This document shows positions 12,195 to 23,398 of a stretch of 64,000 bases of DNA, in pieces. The notes beneath the pieces were generated by a model that was given only the letters and a program-made list of their open reading frames with translations, was not told the DNA's origin and made no database searches. The stretch spans positions 62,001-126,000 of the forward strand of contig JAWZYV010012251.1 of NCBI GenBank assembly GCA_038373885.1. The letters are read 5' to 3'. The position numbers and the translations under genes were made by a program. The first letter of the stretch is position 1, and each line of letters opens with the position of its first letter. This stretch comes from Cheiracanthium punctorium. Taxonomy: Eukaryota > Arthropoda > Arachnida > Araneae > Cheiracanthiidae.

Positions 12195-13003
12195 CAGGAG
12201 TAGGCAATTGTTTTGTCTTTGGGAGGGGGGGGGGGCACTGTATGGACACAGAACTTAGTGGAGGGCTGCACCTTTTTTAAATTATTGGAGATTAGTAAGT
12301 TTTGCATTTTAAAAGCAATATAAATTGTATCATCATAAAAATCAATAAATATATCTGCAAGCAAATTCAATTTTAAATTCACATTTATGAGACAAATGCA
12401 TCCTATCACACAATTGCTACATTTTTAAAAAAAGCAGGAATCAGATTGCTTGTTAAGATTCTCACTTAATTATTCCTAGCTTGAAAGTTAAGGTTTGCCA
12501 AAGAGCATCTATATTTACTCTTGTTGATTTTCAAGAATAAGGAAAACTTTGTTCACAAATATATGTAGACCCAGCAATATTATCCCAGCAAATTTCTTCA
12601 TACATCGAAATTTTTTAGTAGACAATAATTTATTAAAGTTCAACTAATGATGCACCATTAAACAGTTCTCTCATAGTATGATCTAATTGCATGTCAGTCG
12701 GATTGTAGTGTAAGAGACACAGCTCCTCAGCAATGATATGATGAGACAGTAAATTGAATTTAAGCTCAGTTTTCTTAAAGTCCTAAAATCTTTTTGTGAT
12801 CTCATCCTCTAACCTTTGCAGATAACCTCTAATCTTAACAGAAACACTTTTTTCTAAGTAGAAATTTTAAATTAATCTTTTGTTAATAATTTTTTTTTCG
12901 GAATTCTCAGTTAAAGGGGGATTTTTCAGACTGTCTTGGCAGGCCATAAAAAAACTGTTTGCTGGCAGCATGTGGCCCGTGGGCCGTCATTTGCCCACAC
13001 CTG
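12195..13003. mobile_element. Non-autonomous hAT element, 8-bp target duplication
   Basis: The ends are CAGGAGTAGGCAA (left) and the complement of TTTGCCCACACCTG (right, CAGGTGTGGGCAAA), the CAGGgxTGGCAA type common to Charlie-like hATs. The flanks are TCCTAAAC at 12187-12194 and CCCTAAAC at 13004-13011, 7 of 8 identical. The 809-bp interior has no open transposase frame. The right subterminal region has the 'gtggcccgtgggcc' palindromic word frequent in these elements. Confidence 0.75.
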
Positions 13004-13520
13004 CCCTAAACTAAAGTCTGCTCATATTCGTATTTTATCCAACTCTACCCATAAACGTAAGGAAGTAGAAAAGGTGCTGAGTTATGATGCATCTCAACTA
13101 GTCTGTGAAAAAAATTGGTCTATGTTGTACAAAAAGTTGGCCACACCTGTTATGGATTGAGCTGGGAAGGAATTAATGACACAGAAAAAAATGACTGCCT
13201 GTCCAAATACTATAAAACAAATTTGAGCCTGTTTTCAATTGAATGTCCTCACACTCCCCTCTTCTACTAAGCAAAAGAAATTCATTCCAAGTATTCAGTT
13301 AAACCACAAAGTAAAACAAGCTAAAGTTATTGTGTGTGTTCCAAAACAAACAGCTGTGCTATAGAACAATTTTATGTGTAGACAAAGGGTGATAGCGAAT
13401 GGGGATTCAATACAAATGAAATTCGGATCTGTTTTGCAGTCTCTCCACAAAAGTGAGAGCAGCAATCATGAGAATGCAAATCTTTCCTCATCATTATGAA
13501 GGCAAAAGTATACTCCTGAG

Positions 13521-13715
13521 CATGGGCGCCTATAAGGGGGGCCAAGGTAGGGCACTTGCTCCCCCCCCCCTTCCCTACAGTTTTAGGTTAATGTCTCATG
13601 ATGTAAACAAATGGCAAAACCAGAACTAAATTTGTTAAAAGTTTGAAATTTGCCCCCTCTAGAAAAAATTTTTGAAGTTTGCCCCCTCCCTAGAAAAATA
13701 CCTATGGGCTCCCAT
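13521..13715. mobile_element. Short hAT-type MITE with perfect 8-bp target duplication
   Basis: A perfect CTCCTGAG duplication flanks it at 13513-13520 and 13716-13723. The ends are CATGGGCGCCTATA and, on the other strand, CATGGGAGCCCATA. The 195-bp interior carries two related words ('tttgccccct...agaaaaa') and long G and C runs. Non-coding. It belongs to the same general style as the elements at 21179 and 35977. Confidence 0.8.
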
Positions 13716-14205
13716 GCTCCTGAGATGTACATTCTTACTGCCCACAATTGCACAAGTTAGCATATGAATTAATTTGTCAGTTAAGAAATCCAGAATTTGG
13801 CAAAAGGAACAAATTTTTATTCTGGATTCTTGAAGTGTCAAGGGTAATGTTTGATATTTATGTTCTTGCAAACTACTACTGTAAAATAATTATTGAGACT
13901 TCTTGCCACCTATTGGCGTGCGCTATGCGATATATATTTGATTTGCTCCCGATATATATTTGATTTGCTAAAATCAGACACGTCTGAGCTTAACTAGTGC
14001 TTCCACTATGGATTATTTCTGAGTATTATGCCATGTACAATGTCTCACATTACTTTGAACATCATTTCTTTAACTCAAATGTAACTTTTCTTATACATAA
14101 GCATCCTATTGTTTTTAAAAGTGTACATGAGTTTTGTTTATCTTATAAAAGACATTGTTTATGTTTCAATGAATAATTACTAAAAAAAAAATATTGTTTT
14201 GCCAG

Positions 14206-14290
14206 CGGTGTTTAGAAATGGAAATTTATTGGATCCAGCATTTCCTAATTTTGATTACACCATTTTACTTACTTCGAACTGGAGTTGGAG
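14206..14290 (+). CDS. TMEM164: TMEM164 exon, second in the window
   Basis: Acceptor 'tgttttgccag' ends at 14205 and donor GTATGT starts at 14291. The exon is 85 bp: 28 codons plus one base (G). It encodes RCLEMEIYWIQHFLILITPF, then YLLRTGVG, matching the family segment with the conserved His of the IYxIQH helix. The leftover G joins GT of the next exon to give Gly. It enters in phase 0 from the exon at 9221-9340, across a 4.9-kb intron. The histidine is conserved in the family and probably lies near the active centre (inference from conservation). Confidence 0.88.
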
Positions 14291-14509
14291 GTATGTATTT
14301 TATGTGAAAAGTTTTCTTATTTTGTTCACCTTATACTATTGTTTAAGATGATTTATTTATTATAAAATGTATGTTTTAAGCAGAGAGAGCATTGCCTAGA
14401 ATATATGTGATTTAAACGTTACGTACACATGGCTTTATTCAAAGAAATTGTGAAGTGTTCTCTTATTGCTGTATTCAATTATTTTTCTGCTGATACAGTA
14501 GTCATGCAC

Positions 14510-14660
14510 ACTAGAGCCAAAACATTATGACCACTCAACTAATGCCTGGTTTGACCTTCTTTGGCAACAGCAGCAACATGCCTTCTCATGGATGCTACAA
14601 GTTCTTGAAAATTGTCAGCACAGATTGTACCCGTTATTTAGAAAGTAGTCACATAGTTGT
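14510..14660. mobile_element. Fragment of a Tc1-like element
   Basis: 'tagagccaaaacattatgac' at about 14512 is the terminus type of a widespread Tc1-related family, and the sequence after it (gcaacagcagcaacatgcc...tggatgctacaagttcttg) resembles the adjoining transposase 3' part of that family. The copy fades out near a T run at 14688-14702. No second end is found. Confidence 0.45.
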
Positions 14661-14702
14661 CTCGTTTAAACCATTTTCCCATTCCACTTTTTTTTTTTTT
14701 TT

Positions 14703-16092
14703 ACAATTTATGTGAAGTTTTTCAATAGCAAATGCTGTAAGATGCATAAGGGTCTTATTAGGGTTATACTTTCATTTGCTGGCAAAATTACATGATTAAA
14801 ACACTTAGTTTTGCAGTAAGTTATATAAATTTGTTATAATATGTAGCTTTGTGCGACATCAATTTTTAAAAATTTCTCCTTATTTTATCATAGTTATTAC
14901 GTTCATGACACCATTCAAACATTATTTTCACTGGGGTGTTTGTGCATTGGAATTCATCTTGATTTCCAGATTTTTTTTATGAATATCAAATATTAAAATA
15001 TTTATTTTTCATATGTATAGTCGTACTTAAATATTTGTTTTTTAAATTACGTGGTTGCTACTTGATCATAAAAACCAGGAAATTTCCAGAATTTAGAAAT
15101 CGCAGGAAAAGGGGAAAACTCAGAGAAAATACAGAATTTTAATGAAAACTGGAAAAATATAACTGCTGCAAAATTAATTTATATATTTTTACTTTGTAAA
15201 GGAAAAATTATTTCTCCATTTGGTATTTCAGTAAAAAGTGAAAGACTTCCGTGAAAACAAGGAAATTCGTTTATTAATGTTAACATTATGTTATACCAAA
15301 ATAATTACTTACAACTATTCCAATTTCTCAATCTTTTTCCATCCTGCTTGTGACTGATGATTTTTTCTCCAGCATTCATTAATTTAAATCTCCAGTATCA
15401 TATGATTTAAAATAGACACCTATTTTACATTTATCTTTTTAATTTTTTTTTAATTTACGATATTGAAATGCTTAAGATTTTTAAAAATTAGAGTTGATTA
15501 TTAAGATCAAATCTACCTAAAAGAACTGCATGTGTTAGTGAAAGATTTACTGACAATAGCTAATGAAAATTATAGAATGCTATTTTTTAAAATATAGATG
15601 TTATATTAGCAGTATATAATATAACATAATTGGTTATAATAATTTCAATATTATTGGTTTAATTTAATAAATACTTTAAATGCATTCATGTCATTTACAA
15701 TCAGTTAAATTACAGTTAAAATATACAAGTTGATAAAGTTCTGTGTCCCTCCTTTTCAGAAAATGCATTTATTATTTACTGATAATGATTTGTACAAATA
15801 GTTCATTAAGGTAAAAAGCATTAGTAATGAACCACTTACTTTCAATATTTAAAAAAAAAAAAAAAAGTTCCATTAGTCACATCTAGAAGCAACTAAAGTA
15901 AAAGATGTTGAGTGAAAACAAAAAGAAAAAAAATGTTTCAATTGTTTCTAGGGGTGAATAATAAGCTTATTTTTTAATTTTTAAAAGTAAGTTACTGGGT
16001 GCTTTTACTTTAGATTTATTTTCGTTTTTTACTCAGTTGGGTAATGTATACATTAAAGTGATCATTTTAATTTAGTTAAGCTTCATAATTCA
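14703..16092. other. Intron sequence; no gene recognised
   Basis: Very AT-rich. A segment at 15060-15130 and again near 19440-19495 contains 'gaatttc..gaaaa..caggaaa' words seen in hAT termini elsewhere in this window, but no ends can be paired. Confidence 0.35.
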
Positions 16093-16380
16093 TGTGAGCA
16101 GGGTTGTTAATTCTGCGCCGAAACACAAATATTGCGCCGAACTGCGCTTTTAGCCGATTTTTGCGCCGGTCTGCACCGAATACGTCATTTTGACTCTTTG
16201 TTAAATTTTTGCCACGCTCATTTATCTTTTAAAGCGTGTATGGAAAGCTAGTTAGCAGTAAAGAAAGTTTCAAACTGCATACGAAAGCTGCATTCCGAAG
16301 CCATTCTACCCGCCCCGGATCGGACCACTCGGGTTTTGTTAGTCACCTCAATCAGGGCCGGCCAGATAGGCAAACAAGTA

Positions 16381-17803
16381 CCATAATTTATGGAAGAAAC
16401 GCCGCGGCGTTTATGAGTTTGAAAGTTAAAAAATAGTAAGTGTGGTGTTTCTACCGGGTGTGGCGTTTACAATATTTTTAATTTTTTTAAGCCGATCTTC
16501 AACGAAAAATCGAAAAATTCGTTTCGTGATAATTTTCTCAAAAGATGGCGCCACCACCGACACGTACTCTTTAGCGTGCACAGATCACAGCGTAGCGAAT
16601 CAGAATGCGAACCAACCCCCATAGAAAAGACGTTTGATCTTTGATCCAGTTTTGGAGAAAGTCAGAGCACCCTAAGATGGGACCATGTCCCGTGCTCTGA
16701 AGTGGATGGCTTCATACATCCAACCGATGTCTCTTCAATTAAGTAAAAAGAAAAAAAAAATAGAAGTAAATCTTTTACATCTACATTTTAGAACTATAAT
16801 TAAATTTTAATGAAGTTTTGAATATATATTTTGAAGGGTTAAAGTTCTGTAAAATACCGCAAAAGTGCACTACCCTCTATTAAATGCACCCGTTTTTCAC
16901 ATGAACCTCTATTGTTCTTAAAATACTGAATTTCAGCCAAAATTAGTCAATGTTGCGCACGGTGAGAGTTTAACCCTTCCCCCCTCCCCCCCCCCAAAAA
17001 AAAAATAAATAAAGTTAATCTGAAAGATTTTTTTTTTCCGCCGTGCGGCTTTGCGCCCTGTGCACTCTATGGAATAAACTCTGCCAACTAATTGGTATGC
17101 TCAAGAAATGCTGAGTGCTTTTAAAATAAATCCCAATGTTATAAATATAAAAAATAATAATTAAATACCATCAAGAGTTGTTACAGAACATTCAGTTTAA
17201 AACAACAATTTGCTGAAGCAAGCTCATTACGTAATCAACAGCTGGCCATCCGCGGGGGGGGGGATGTTTACTTTCAACTGGAGACTTTTCTCACACATCG
17301 ATTGCTGTTTTCATTTTAATGGCGCCTGGTCGTCTGTCTGAACTTTGTGTGGATGCAAGAAGGTTTTTAGAAGTTATTTTTTTATTTCTATAAATTCACC
17401 TTTGTGAATATAAACATTGATATCTGATTATTTGAAAATAGAAATCGTAAGCTTCGTAAAATAGTGGCAAATACTTTAAAATATTCTATGGGAAGGGGGA
17501 GAAAAAAGGAGATTTTTTTTACGTTTATCCAATTTCTACCGAAATATATCCGATCAACTTAATGGCTTTTTTAATAAATTAGGTCTAATAAGTAATGCAA
17601 CATATTTTTTATTTATTTATTTTTTGTTAATTAAGAAATTATTTTAGAAAACACTGAATTTTATCTGGCATTGACTTCTGACCACGATCACCCCCCCCCC
17701 CCCCCACACACACACACACACACACCAACGATCGCGGCTGCGGCGTTTTTCTAGCTAACTAAGCTCATTTTCGTGGGTGCGGCGTTTCTTCCATAAATTA
17801 CGG
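16381..17803. mobile_element. TA-flanked inverted-repeat element of unknown family
   Basis: The left end CCATAATTTATGGAAGAAAC extends through GCCGC, and the right end on the other strand is CCGTAATTTATGGAAGAAAC then GCCGC. The repeats match at about 24 of 25 positions. TA flanks both sides (16379-16380 and 17804-17805), as for Tc1/mariner insertions. The 1423-bp interior has C and G runs and a CA microsatellite (17691-17725) but no transposase that I can read. It sits inside the 16099-19353 block. Confidence 0.65.
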
Positions 17804-18229
17804 TAATCATCGCAACGGGCACCGTTTTTTGTTTATGAAGGGGCAGGATTTGCTATTTGGAGATGAAACATTATGGATCAATTCGTTTTTCAACATGTAC
17901 ACATGCATTGGTTTTTTTTTTTTTTTTAAATTGATATTGTACCTTTTTGAGAAAGAAAAATGGAGGAAAATGTTTTTTTGGTGCAAAATAAATCTGCTGT
18001 CTTTAAATGAAAACTTAAAGGAGAAATCAATACGCCTTTCATAACTTGTTATTCGAAAAGTTTTTATGTATTCACACTGTTTACAAAAGCGATTCATATG
18101 TTTTACCTTTTCGAGCTTAAAAAAAAAAAAAAAAAAAAGCCCCCCTCCTCTGAAATGGATAACGATCCACCACAGCTCTGTATATGTATTTTCCCGATTT
18201 GAACTGGCGCTATTTTTTTCGGGCCCCAC

Positions 18230-18386
18230 CACTGAAGCAGGTCACGAGCCGCCACTGGCTGTTATAGAAAGTGGACAGATTCTATTAACGGAAGGGAAGG
18301 ATAGACTTGCAAAAACATTAAAACTATTAGAAGAAAATGAAAAAGCTCAAGAAGAAATTAATAAAAATAAAAAAAAGAATAAATAG
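18230..18386 (+). other. Short lysine-rich open frame, unassigned
   Basis: The frame reads ...ESGQILLTEGKDRLAKTLKL followed by a Glu/Lys-rich, coiled-coil-like tail ending in NKKKNK and TAG at 18384-18386. An acceptor-like 'ctgttatag' precedes 18271. The composition looks protein-like rather than random, but I do not recognise the family. It could be an exon fragment carried by a transposon or chance. It is not part of TMEM164. Confidence 0.2.
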
Positions 18387-18831
18387 AAAACTAGATAACT
18401 TATGATACTTAATTTGTAATCTCATTATTAATTTCTCATAATCTTCATTTTTAACTTCCCATAATTCTTAATTTCTCTCAACAGTCATTAAATATTTTTT
18501 GTTTACATTTGCTTTGTATATTGTGTTCAAGTATATTAGATGAGGTTAAATTACTGATACAAAGCATATGCTATTAAAAGTACACACATTTAATTATTCT
18601 AATCATCAAATTTATTTTGTTTTCGATACTGCTTACCAATTATGTGTTGTTGTATAAGAGGTATAATATTTAGGTTTTCAAAAATCTCCATTTAGTACTA
18701 CTTGTGATTTGTAATAGAACCAAAGAATGAGATAGAAGCTTTTGTTTTAAAATTTAGTTTTCATTTTATTTGCGCTCTCTTTTTCGAGAGGAAGATTCCC
18801 TAAATGATTCTGAAAAAGAAAAAAAAAGGGA

Positions 18832-18933
18832 CAGGGATTGGCAACCTATGGCTCGCAAGCCGCATACAAATCATACTCATGGTTCTTGAGTAGGAAAAAA
18901 ATGACATAACCACAGAAAGGTTGCTGACTCCTG
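18832..18933. mobile_element. 102-bp hAT-like MITE
   Basis: The ends CAGGGATTGGCAACCT and, on the other strand, CAGGAGTCAGCAACCT form a 16-bp imperfect inverted repeat, followed inside by the 'ggctcgcaagccgc' palindrome. No clear 8-bp target duplication remains. Confidence 0.55.
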
Positions 18934-19170
18934 ATATGTATTGTTTTTACCAAGTTGCTGATAGCATAGCCTGCATACTTTTTTTTTTTTTCCAGAGCTT
19001 TCCTAAAGTGCTTTCAAATAGTGTTTTGCTTTTAGCAAATGGTGTTTGCTCGCAAACTTTGCTTTTCTTGTATGCATTTATTGTGTTCCTTAATCTTCAA
19101 TTTTATGCTCCAAAATCATGTTAATTCTGATCTCGAATGTTAGTTTTCCTCTCGGAAACTATTTTTTTGT

Positions 19171-19330
19171 GCTCCCAAATGGAATTTTTCTGCTCCCAAA
19201 TGGAATTTTTCTGCTCCCAAATGGAATTTTTCTGCTCCCAAATAGAATTTTTCTGCTCCCAAATGGAATTTTTCTGCTCCCGAGGTGCTCCCAAATGAAA
19301 TTTTTTCTGCTCCCGGGGTGCTCCCAAATC
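19171..19330 (+). repeat. 21-bp minisatellite, about seven units
   Basis: The unit is 'gctcccaaatggaatttttc' plus one T. Six near-perfect copies are followed by two shifted ones where 'cgaggt' or 'cggggt' is inserted. Because 21 is a multiple of three, all frames stay open on both strands (for example repeated LLPNGIF), which creates spurious ORFs. It lies just inside the right end of the 16099-19353 element. Confidence 0.9.
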
Positions 19331-19584
19331 GAGTGTTGGAATTAACATCCCTGTGTGAGGCATTAGTTAATATGCATGGCATATTTTAAATGTGCCGGGG
19401 AGCATTATTGCACCACACCATATTTTCTCCCCCTTTGATCATGGAAAATGCAGAAATTACAGGGAATTTCATTATAGGATTTGAGTAGCAACCCTGAATT
19501 AATCTGCAAATTACATGCTTGTAGATCACTTATTTGGAGGAAAAAGATACATACCAGTTCAGTTACCATAGATATGCGTATATA

Positions 19585-20300
19585 CAGGGTGTCCCAAAAA
19601 GATGGTTATGGGCTTTAATTCTTTAGAAGTGGTTTGTGTAAATTGAAAAAATGTTCAAAATAAGGTAAGAAATAAGAATCCATTAAGAAAAAGTTATCTC
19701 GTTCATTTACAAAAACTTACAATTTTAAAATTTTTATATGACACCTGTACTAAAAAATTCCCAATTAAAAAGATTTTATTTTCCATCCACCAAGACTTAG
19801 AAAAAAACTGCATAACTGTAACTTTAAAAACTGCTTAATTAAAAATGGAAGGCTGTGCAAAGGGACCATACACAAAAATAGAAATGTAAATTTGTAGCAT
19901 GTTATAAAAGATGGAATGTATGAAAGTATTTACATTGGAGCCATTTTTGCATTTTTAGAGTAGATTCATTGTTCCATTGAAAATTATCATGTTTTTCAAA
20001 ACACGTGAGCTGTTTGAATTAACCATGATTTATTCGAAGTGCAGTAGAAGTAATGCAGAAACTGCTCGAGAATTCGGACTACGATATCCGAATTCACCTG
20101 AAATTTCTTGCATGTTTGTTTGTCAATGTTTACTGGCAAATATTAATAGCAAAGAATCATTCTGTTTGTGGTTAAAGAATTTTAAAGAAGAAACAAATTG
20201 GATTTTACGAAGGCGAAAAGTTTGTGATGAGAAGAGTCGATTTGCGTTTTCAAGGAATTATGCATGCCAACATTCTTCATATCAGAAAAACTGCAGGTAA
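19585..20300 (+). mobile_element. Truncated mariner-like element with DUF4817-type N-terminus
   Basis: A terminus 'acagggtgtcccaaaaagat' begins near 19587 after TA. A reading frame at 19977-20300 contains ELFELTMIYSKCSRSNAETA then REFGLRYPNSP, which matches the helix-turn-helix start of mariner-like transposases with a DUF4817-type domain. The DDE core and the right terminus are absent, so it is a 5' fragment. It could be related to the fuller element at 21728-23296, though the N-terminal sequences differ. Confidence 0.5.
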
Positions 20301-20490
20301 GTTTTAAAAAAAAATATTGTTACTATTTTTTTTAATCAGTTCAGATTTTCCACTTAAATGAAATAATTTTTTTTCAATTTAACCTTTTATTGGAGTTGAT
20401 TAATTGAAAAATTCTAAATATATGTCTTTACATTCTTGATATAAATATGAATAAATGAGTATTTTATGAAGTAAAAAAATGAATAATAAT

Positions 20491-20819
20491 AGTTAACTTA
20501 ATTAAAAACAGTACCATTTTCCTCCTGAGATATATTTCGGCCACCGGTTCACGGCCATCCTCAGTCCTTTTCTTCCCTCACGGGAATGATGTGGCTTCTT
20601 GCCTCTTCTTCTCTTTCTCCACTCTTTTGGCGCATGACGTCGCTCCAGGTTTCGTCGATGGTTGCATGGGTTGTATCATTGATGCCGAAGAGCGGCGAAA
20701 GAGAAGACGCAAGAAGCCACATCATTCCCGCGAGGGAAGAAAAGGACTGAGGATGGCCTGAACTGGCGGCCGAAATATATCTCCAGAGGAAAATGGTATT
20801 GTTTTTAATTAAGTTAACT
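20491..20819. mobile_element. Foldback element with long inverted-repeat arms
   Basis: The two arms, 20491-20625 and about 20690-20819, are near-perfect reverse complements, including 'agttaacttaattaaaaaca' at the outer end and 'ggccatcctcagtccttttc' in the middle. A loop of about 65 bp separates them. The arms are more GC-rich than the surrounding intron. There is no coding capacity. Transcribed as part of the TMEM164 intron, it would form a hairpin of about 130 bp. Confidence 0.85.
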
Positions 20820-21178
20820 ATGGAAATCCTCCGTATTACCTTTTAACCTTTTAATATGAATAATAATATTTATTAAAATGTTATTTTTTATATGTTTTGT
20901 TTAGTTAAAATTGTTAAGTTTTAAATTAATAGAGTTCCGTATTTTTTATTGTGCTTGTTAAATGGAATGCTCAAAATCATTAAGTTTCTGTAAATTTCTG
21001 ACAAAGTTTGAAATATTACACATATTTTAACAGCTCTACAACATGTTCTATAATCTTATAAATCATTATTTTAAACACCATCATTATAATTGATAGATAA
21101 TAGAGAATAGTTTGATAACATAGAATTGTTTGATAACAAATGTGAAAATATGTAACATGAAATAAGCATTCACCTATA

Positions 21179-21322
21179 CATTGGCATGTAACTTTGGGGG
21201 GGGGGGGGGCAAAATGTTTCTTCTTACAGAAAATACTATTTTCAAATAGGTGATATCTGAATATTCTTCAATTTTAGGGGGGGGCTATTGCCCCTTTTTG
21301 CCCCTAGTAAGTTACGCCTATG
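21179..21322. mobile_element. 144-bp hAT-type MITE with perfect 8-bp target duplication
   Basis: CACCTATA occurs at 21171-21178 and 21323-21330. The ends are CATTGGCATGTAACTT and, on the other strand, CATAGGCGTAACTTAC. The interior has a long G run at 21196-21210 and a second at 21279-21286. Confidence 0.8.
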
Positions 21323-21727
21323 CACCTATATAGTGTATATAAATCTATAAATGTCAATGATTTGAATGCTTAACCCTCTGAGTGTCTTGGAAATGGGCAA
21401 ATAATGTAAAGTTGTTTTCACTGCAAAATTTTGATGCAGCTTTAAAATTATTTAAAAAATAAAATTTTGATAGGAAGATTTGTAATTATTTAAAAGTTAA
21501 CTCCTAAAATACCCATAAGCTTTAATATCGAAATATATTTTATGATGCCTTGGTGTTATAAATAATTTAAATTATAGATGCATTGCAGTAAAAACTGGAA
21601 TGAAGTGAACGGGATTTTATGTCTCGGCCGCTTGGAGGGTTAAATATAAAATGTTAGCTGAAATATTGTAAGCTCCTAGTGGTGGAGGGGGGGTGAGTCC
21701 CAATATATATATGTATACATATATATA

Positions 21728-23296
21728 CCGGCGATCCAAAAGTCAGGACAAACTAAAAATTAATAATTCGAAAACGAATCAAGATACAAAGATACAGTTT
21801 GTACCACATGGACGGAAAAGAAACGAAAATAGTTTTCTTGGTGTCCAACAGGTGGCACTGTCGGATTTCTGATATAGGATTATTCGAAGCGACAAGTGAT
21901 ATAAAAGGGAGCAACTGGAGCAGGTAATGGTAGTCGAAGGTTATACGCATGGAAATGCTGTCCATAGTTGAGAAAGCCCTCTTAGTCAAACTTTATTATA
22001 AGAATGCGGAAAGTGCCACAGCGGCATTGCGAGCATATCGCTACATGAAGGGCATGCGAGGCAGAAAAGGACCAATAACGCCTTCTGCATTGATCAAAAT
22101 GATGAAGAAATTTGAATCTACCGGATCTTTGGCGTCACATGCAAGAAGGGGTCGTCCCTCAACAGCCGCTGCTGTTGTCACGACAGTGGAGCAGACGGTG
22201 CAATCCATGTCGGCGATTTCTGCATATGGGGAGAGCAGTGCCGAGAAGTTTCGAGGCAGACAGGAGTGTCGTATGGAAATGTGTGGAGAGCACTACGAAT
22301 AACTCTGAAATGGTATCCGTATAAGTTGCAACATAACCAAGAACTGAAACCTCCTGACTTGACTCTCGTCGAGATTTTGCCAATTGGGTATTCAATAAAA
22401 TGGAAGAGAAGCACGACTGGCTTCACACTGTGCTTTGGACAGATGAGTCGCATTTCACACTTTCTGGCGCTGTTAACACCCACAATTGTCAAGTGTGGAC
22501 CACAGAAAATCCACATGGATTTGTTGAGGTACCCTTGCAACAGCCTAAAGTAACAGTCTGGTGTGGCTTCATTGCTCATTTCATAATTGGTCCATATTAT
22601 TTCGAGGAAGTCACACAGACGTGTTTCAAAACATTTTCTGTCACTGGTCAGCGATATGCAGCACTGTTATAGAACAACATTATTCCTGAACTGCAAGCGC
22701 GACAGGCACTTCAAACAGTCACCTTTATGCAAGATGGAGCACCACCTCGTATTGCTCTGCCTGTGCAACATCTACTACGCTCAACATTTGGGGAGGATCG
22801 CATTATCAGTCGCTGCTTCAATCAATCATGGCCTCCAAGATCTCCTGATCTTACACCCTGTGACTTTTGCCTGTGGGGATTCTTGAAGTCAAAAGGGTAC
22901 CACGACCAACCGACATCACTAGCAGCACTGAAAGATGCCATCTACCAAAATGTGTCTGTTGTAACGCAAGAAATGCTACTAAATGCTGTGAACGGTGTGG
23001 TGACTCGTCTCACAACTGTACTTCTGAATGGGCAGCACATTGAAAATTTACTGTAGTACCAATTAACTGTAATTAAGCTGACTTGTAAGTTGTCAATATT
23101 TTTTAATTTTAAATCATCTTTTGGTGAAATAAAACACTAGCACCATCTGTTGTTTGCCAACAGAACTATCTTCGTTTCATTGCCACACAAAACCCGGCTT
23201 CTTTTCCATCCGTTTGGTGCAAACCATATCTTTGTATATTGATTCATTTTCGAATTATTAATTTTTAATGTTTGTCCTGACTTTTGGATCACCCGG
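21728..23296 (+). mobile_element. Near-complete mariner-like transposon with long inverted repeats
   Basis: The terminal repeats are about 120 bp each. The left starts CCGGCGATCCAAAAGTCAGG, and the right on the other strand starts CCGGGTGATCCAAAAGTCAG. TA flanks at 21726-21727 and 23297-23298. The transposase lies between them on the + strand (21949-23056). Size (1569 bp) and TA target fit the Tc1/mariner superfamily. It is the best preserved DNA transposon in the window, although its ORF is broken. Confidence 0.85.
21949..23056 (+). pseudogene. Mariner-like transposase, broken by two frameshifts and a stop
   Basis: The N-terminal part (21949-22235) is a DUF4817-like HTH: LVKLYYKNAESATAALRAYR, then RGPITPSALIKMMKKFESTG-like sequence. 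The catalytic core keeps all three acidic boxes: LWTDESHF (about 22435), FMQDGAPPRIA (about 22722) and PPRSPDLTPCDFCLWG (about 22830). The second and third Asp, if the third is in PCDF, are separated by 42 residues, compared with 34 in classical mariner. Frameshifts near 22240 and 22370 and a TAG at 22670-22672 (before NNIIPEL) inactivate it. The C-terminus QHIENLL ends with a stop at 23054-23056. Confidence 0.8.
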
Positions 23297-23398
23297 TATA
23301 TATATATTAATAGTATCACTAATTTTCCTGCATAGTACTATCAATAATTGTTTCTTTTTCCAGTTAGACATTTCTGATTTTTTGAATGGGCTGTCGCA

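Larger units (their letters stand above)
16099..19353. mobile_element. Composite hAT-like element (candidate)
   Basis: The left end CAGGGTTGTTAATTCTG and the right end, read on the other strand as CAGGGATGTTAATTCCA, form an inverted repeat of about 15 bp. The flanks share TGTGAG at 16093-16098 and 19354-19359. Six rather than eight flanking bases match, so the target duplication is imperfect. The interior is a patchwork: a TA-flanked inverted-repeat element (16381-17803), a lysine-rich reading frame (18230-18386), a small hAT-like MITE (18832-18933) and a 21-bp minisatellite (19171-19330). No transposase domain is recognised. Confidence 0.45.

Noticed and set aside
17807..18232. 141-codon minus-strand frame
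   Set aside because: Largely built from homopolymer runs (poly-F and poly-K) and overlapping a transposon end; no domain.
19118..19382. Overlapping open frames on both strands with repeated LLPNGIF or EQKNSIW
   Set aside because: They are products of the 21-bp tandem repeat, whose length is a multiple of three.
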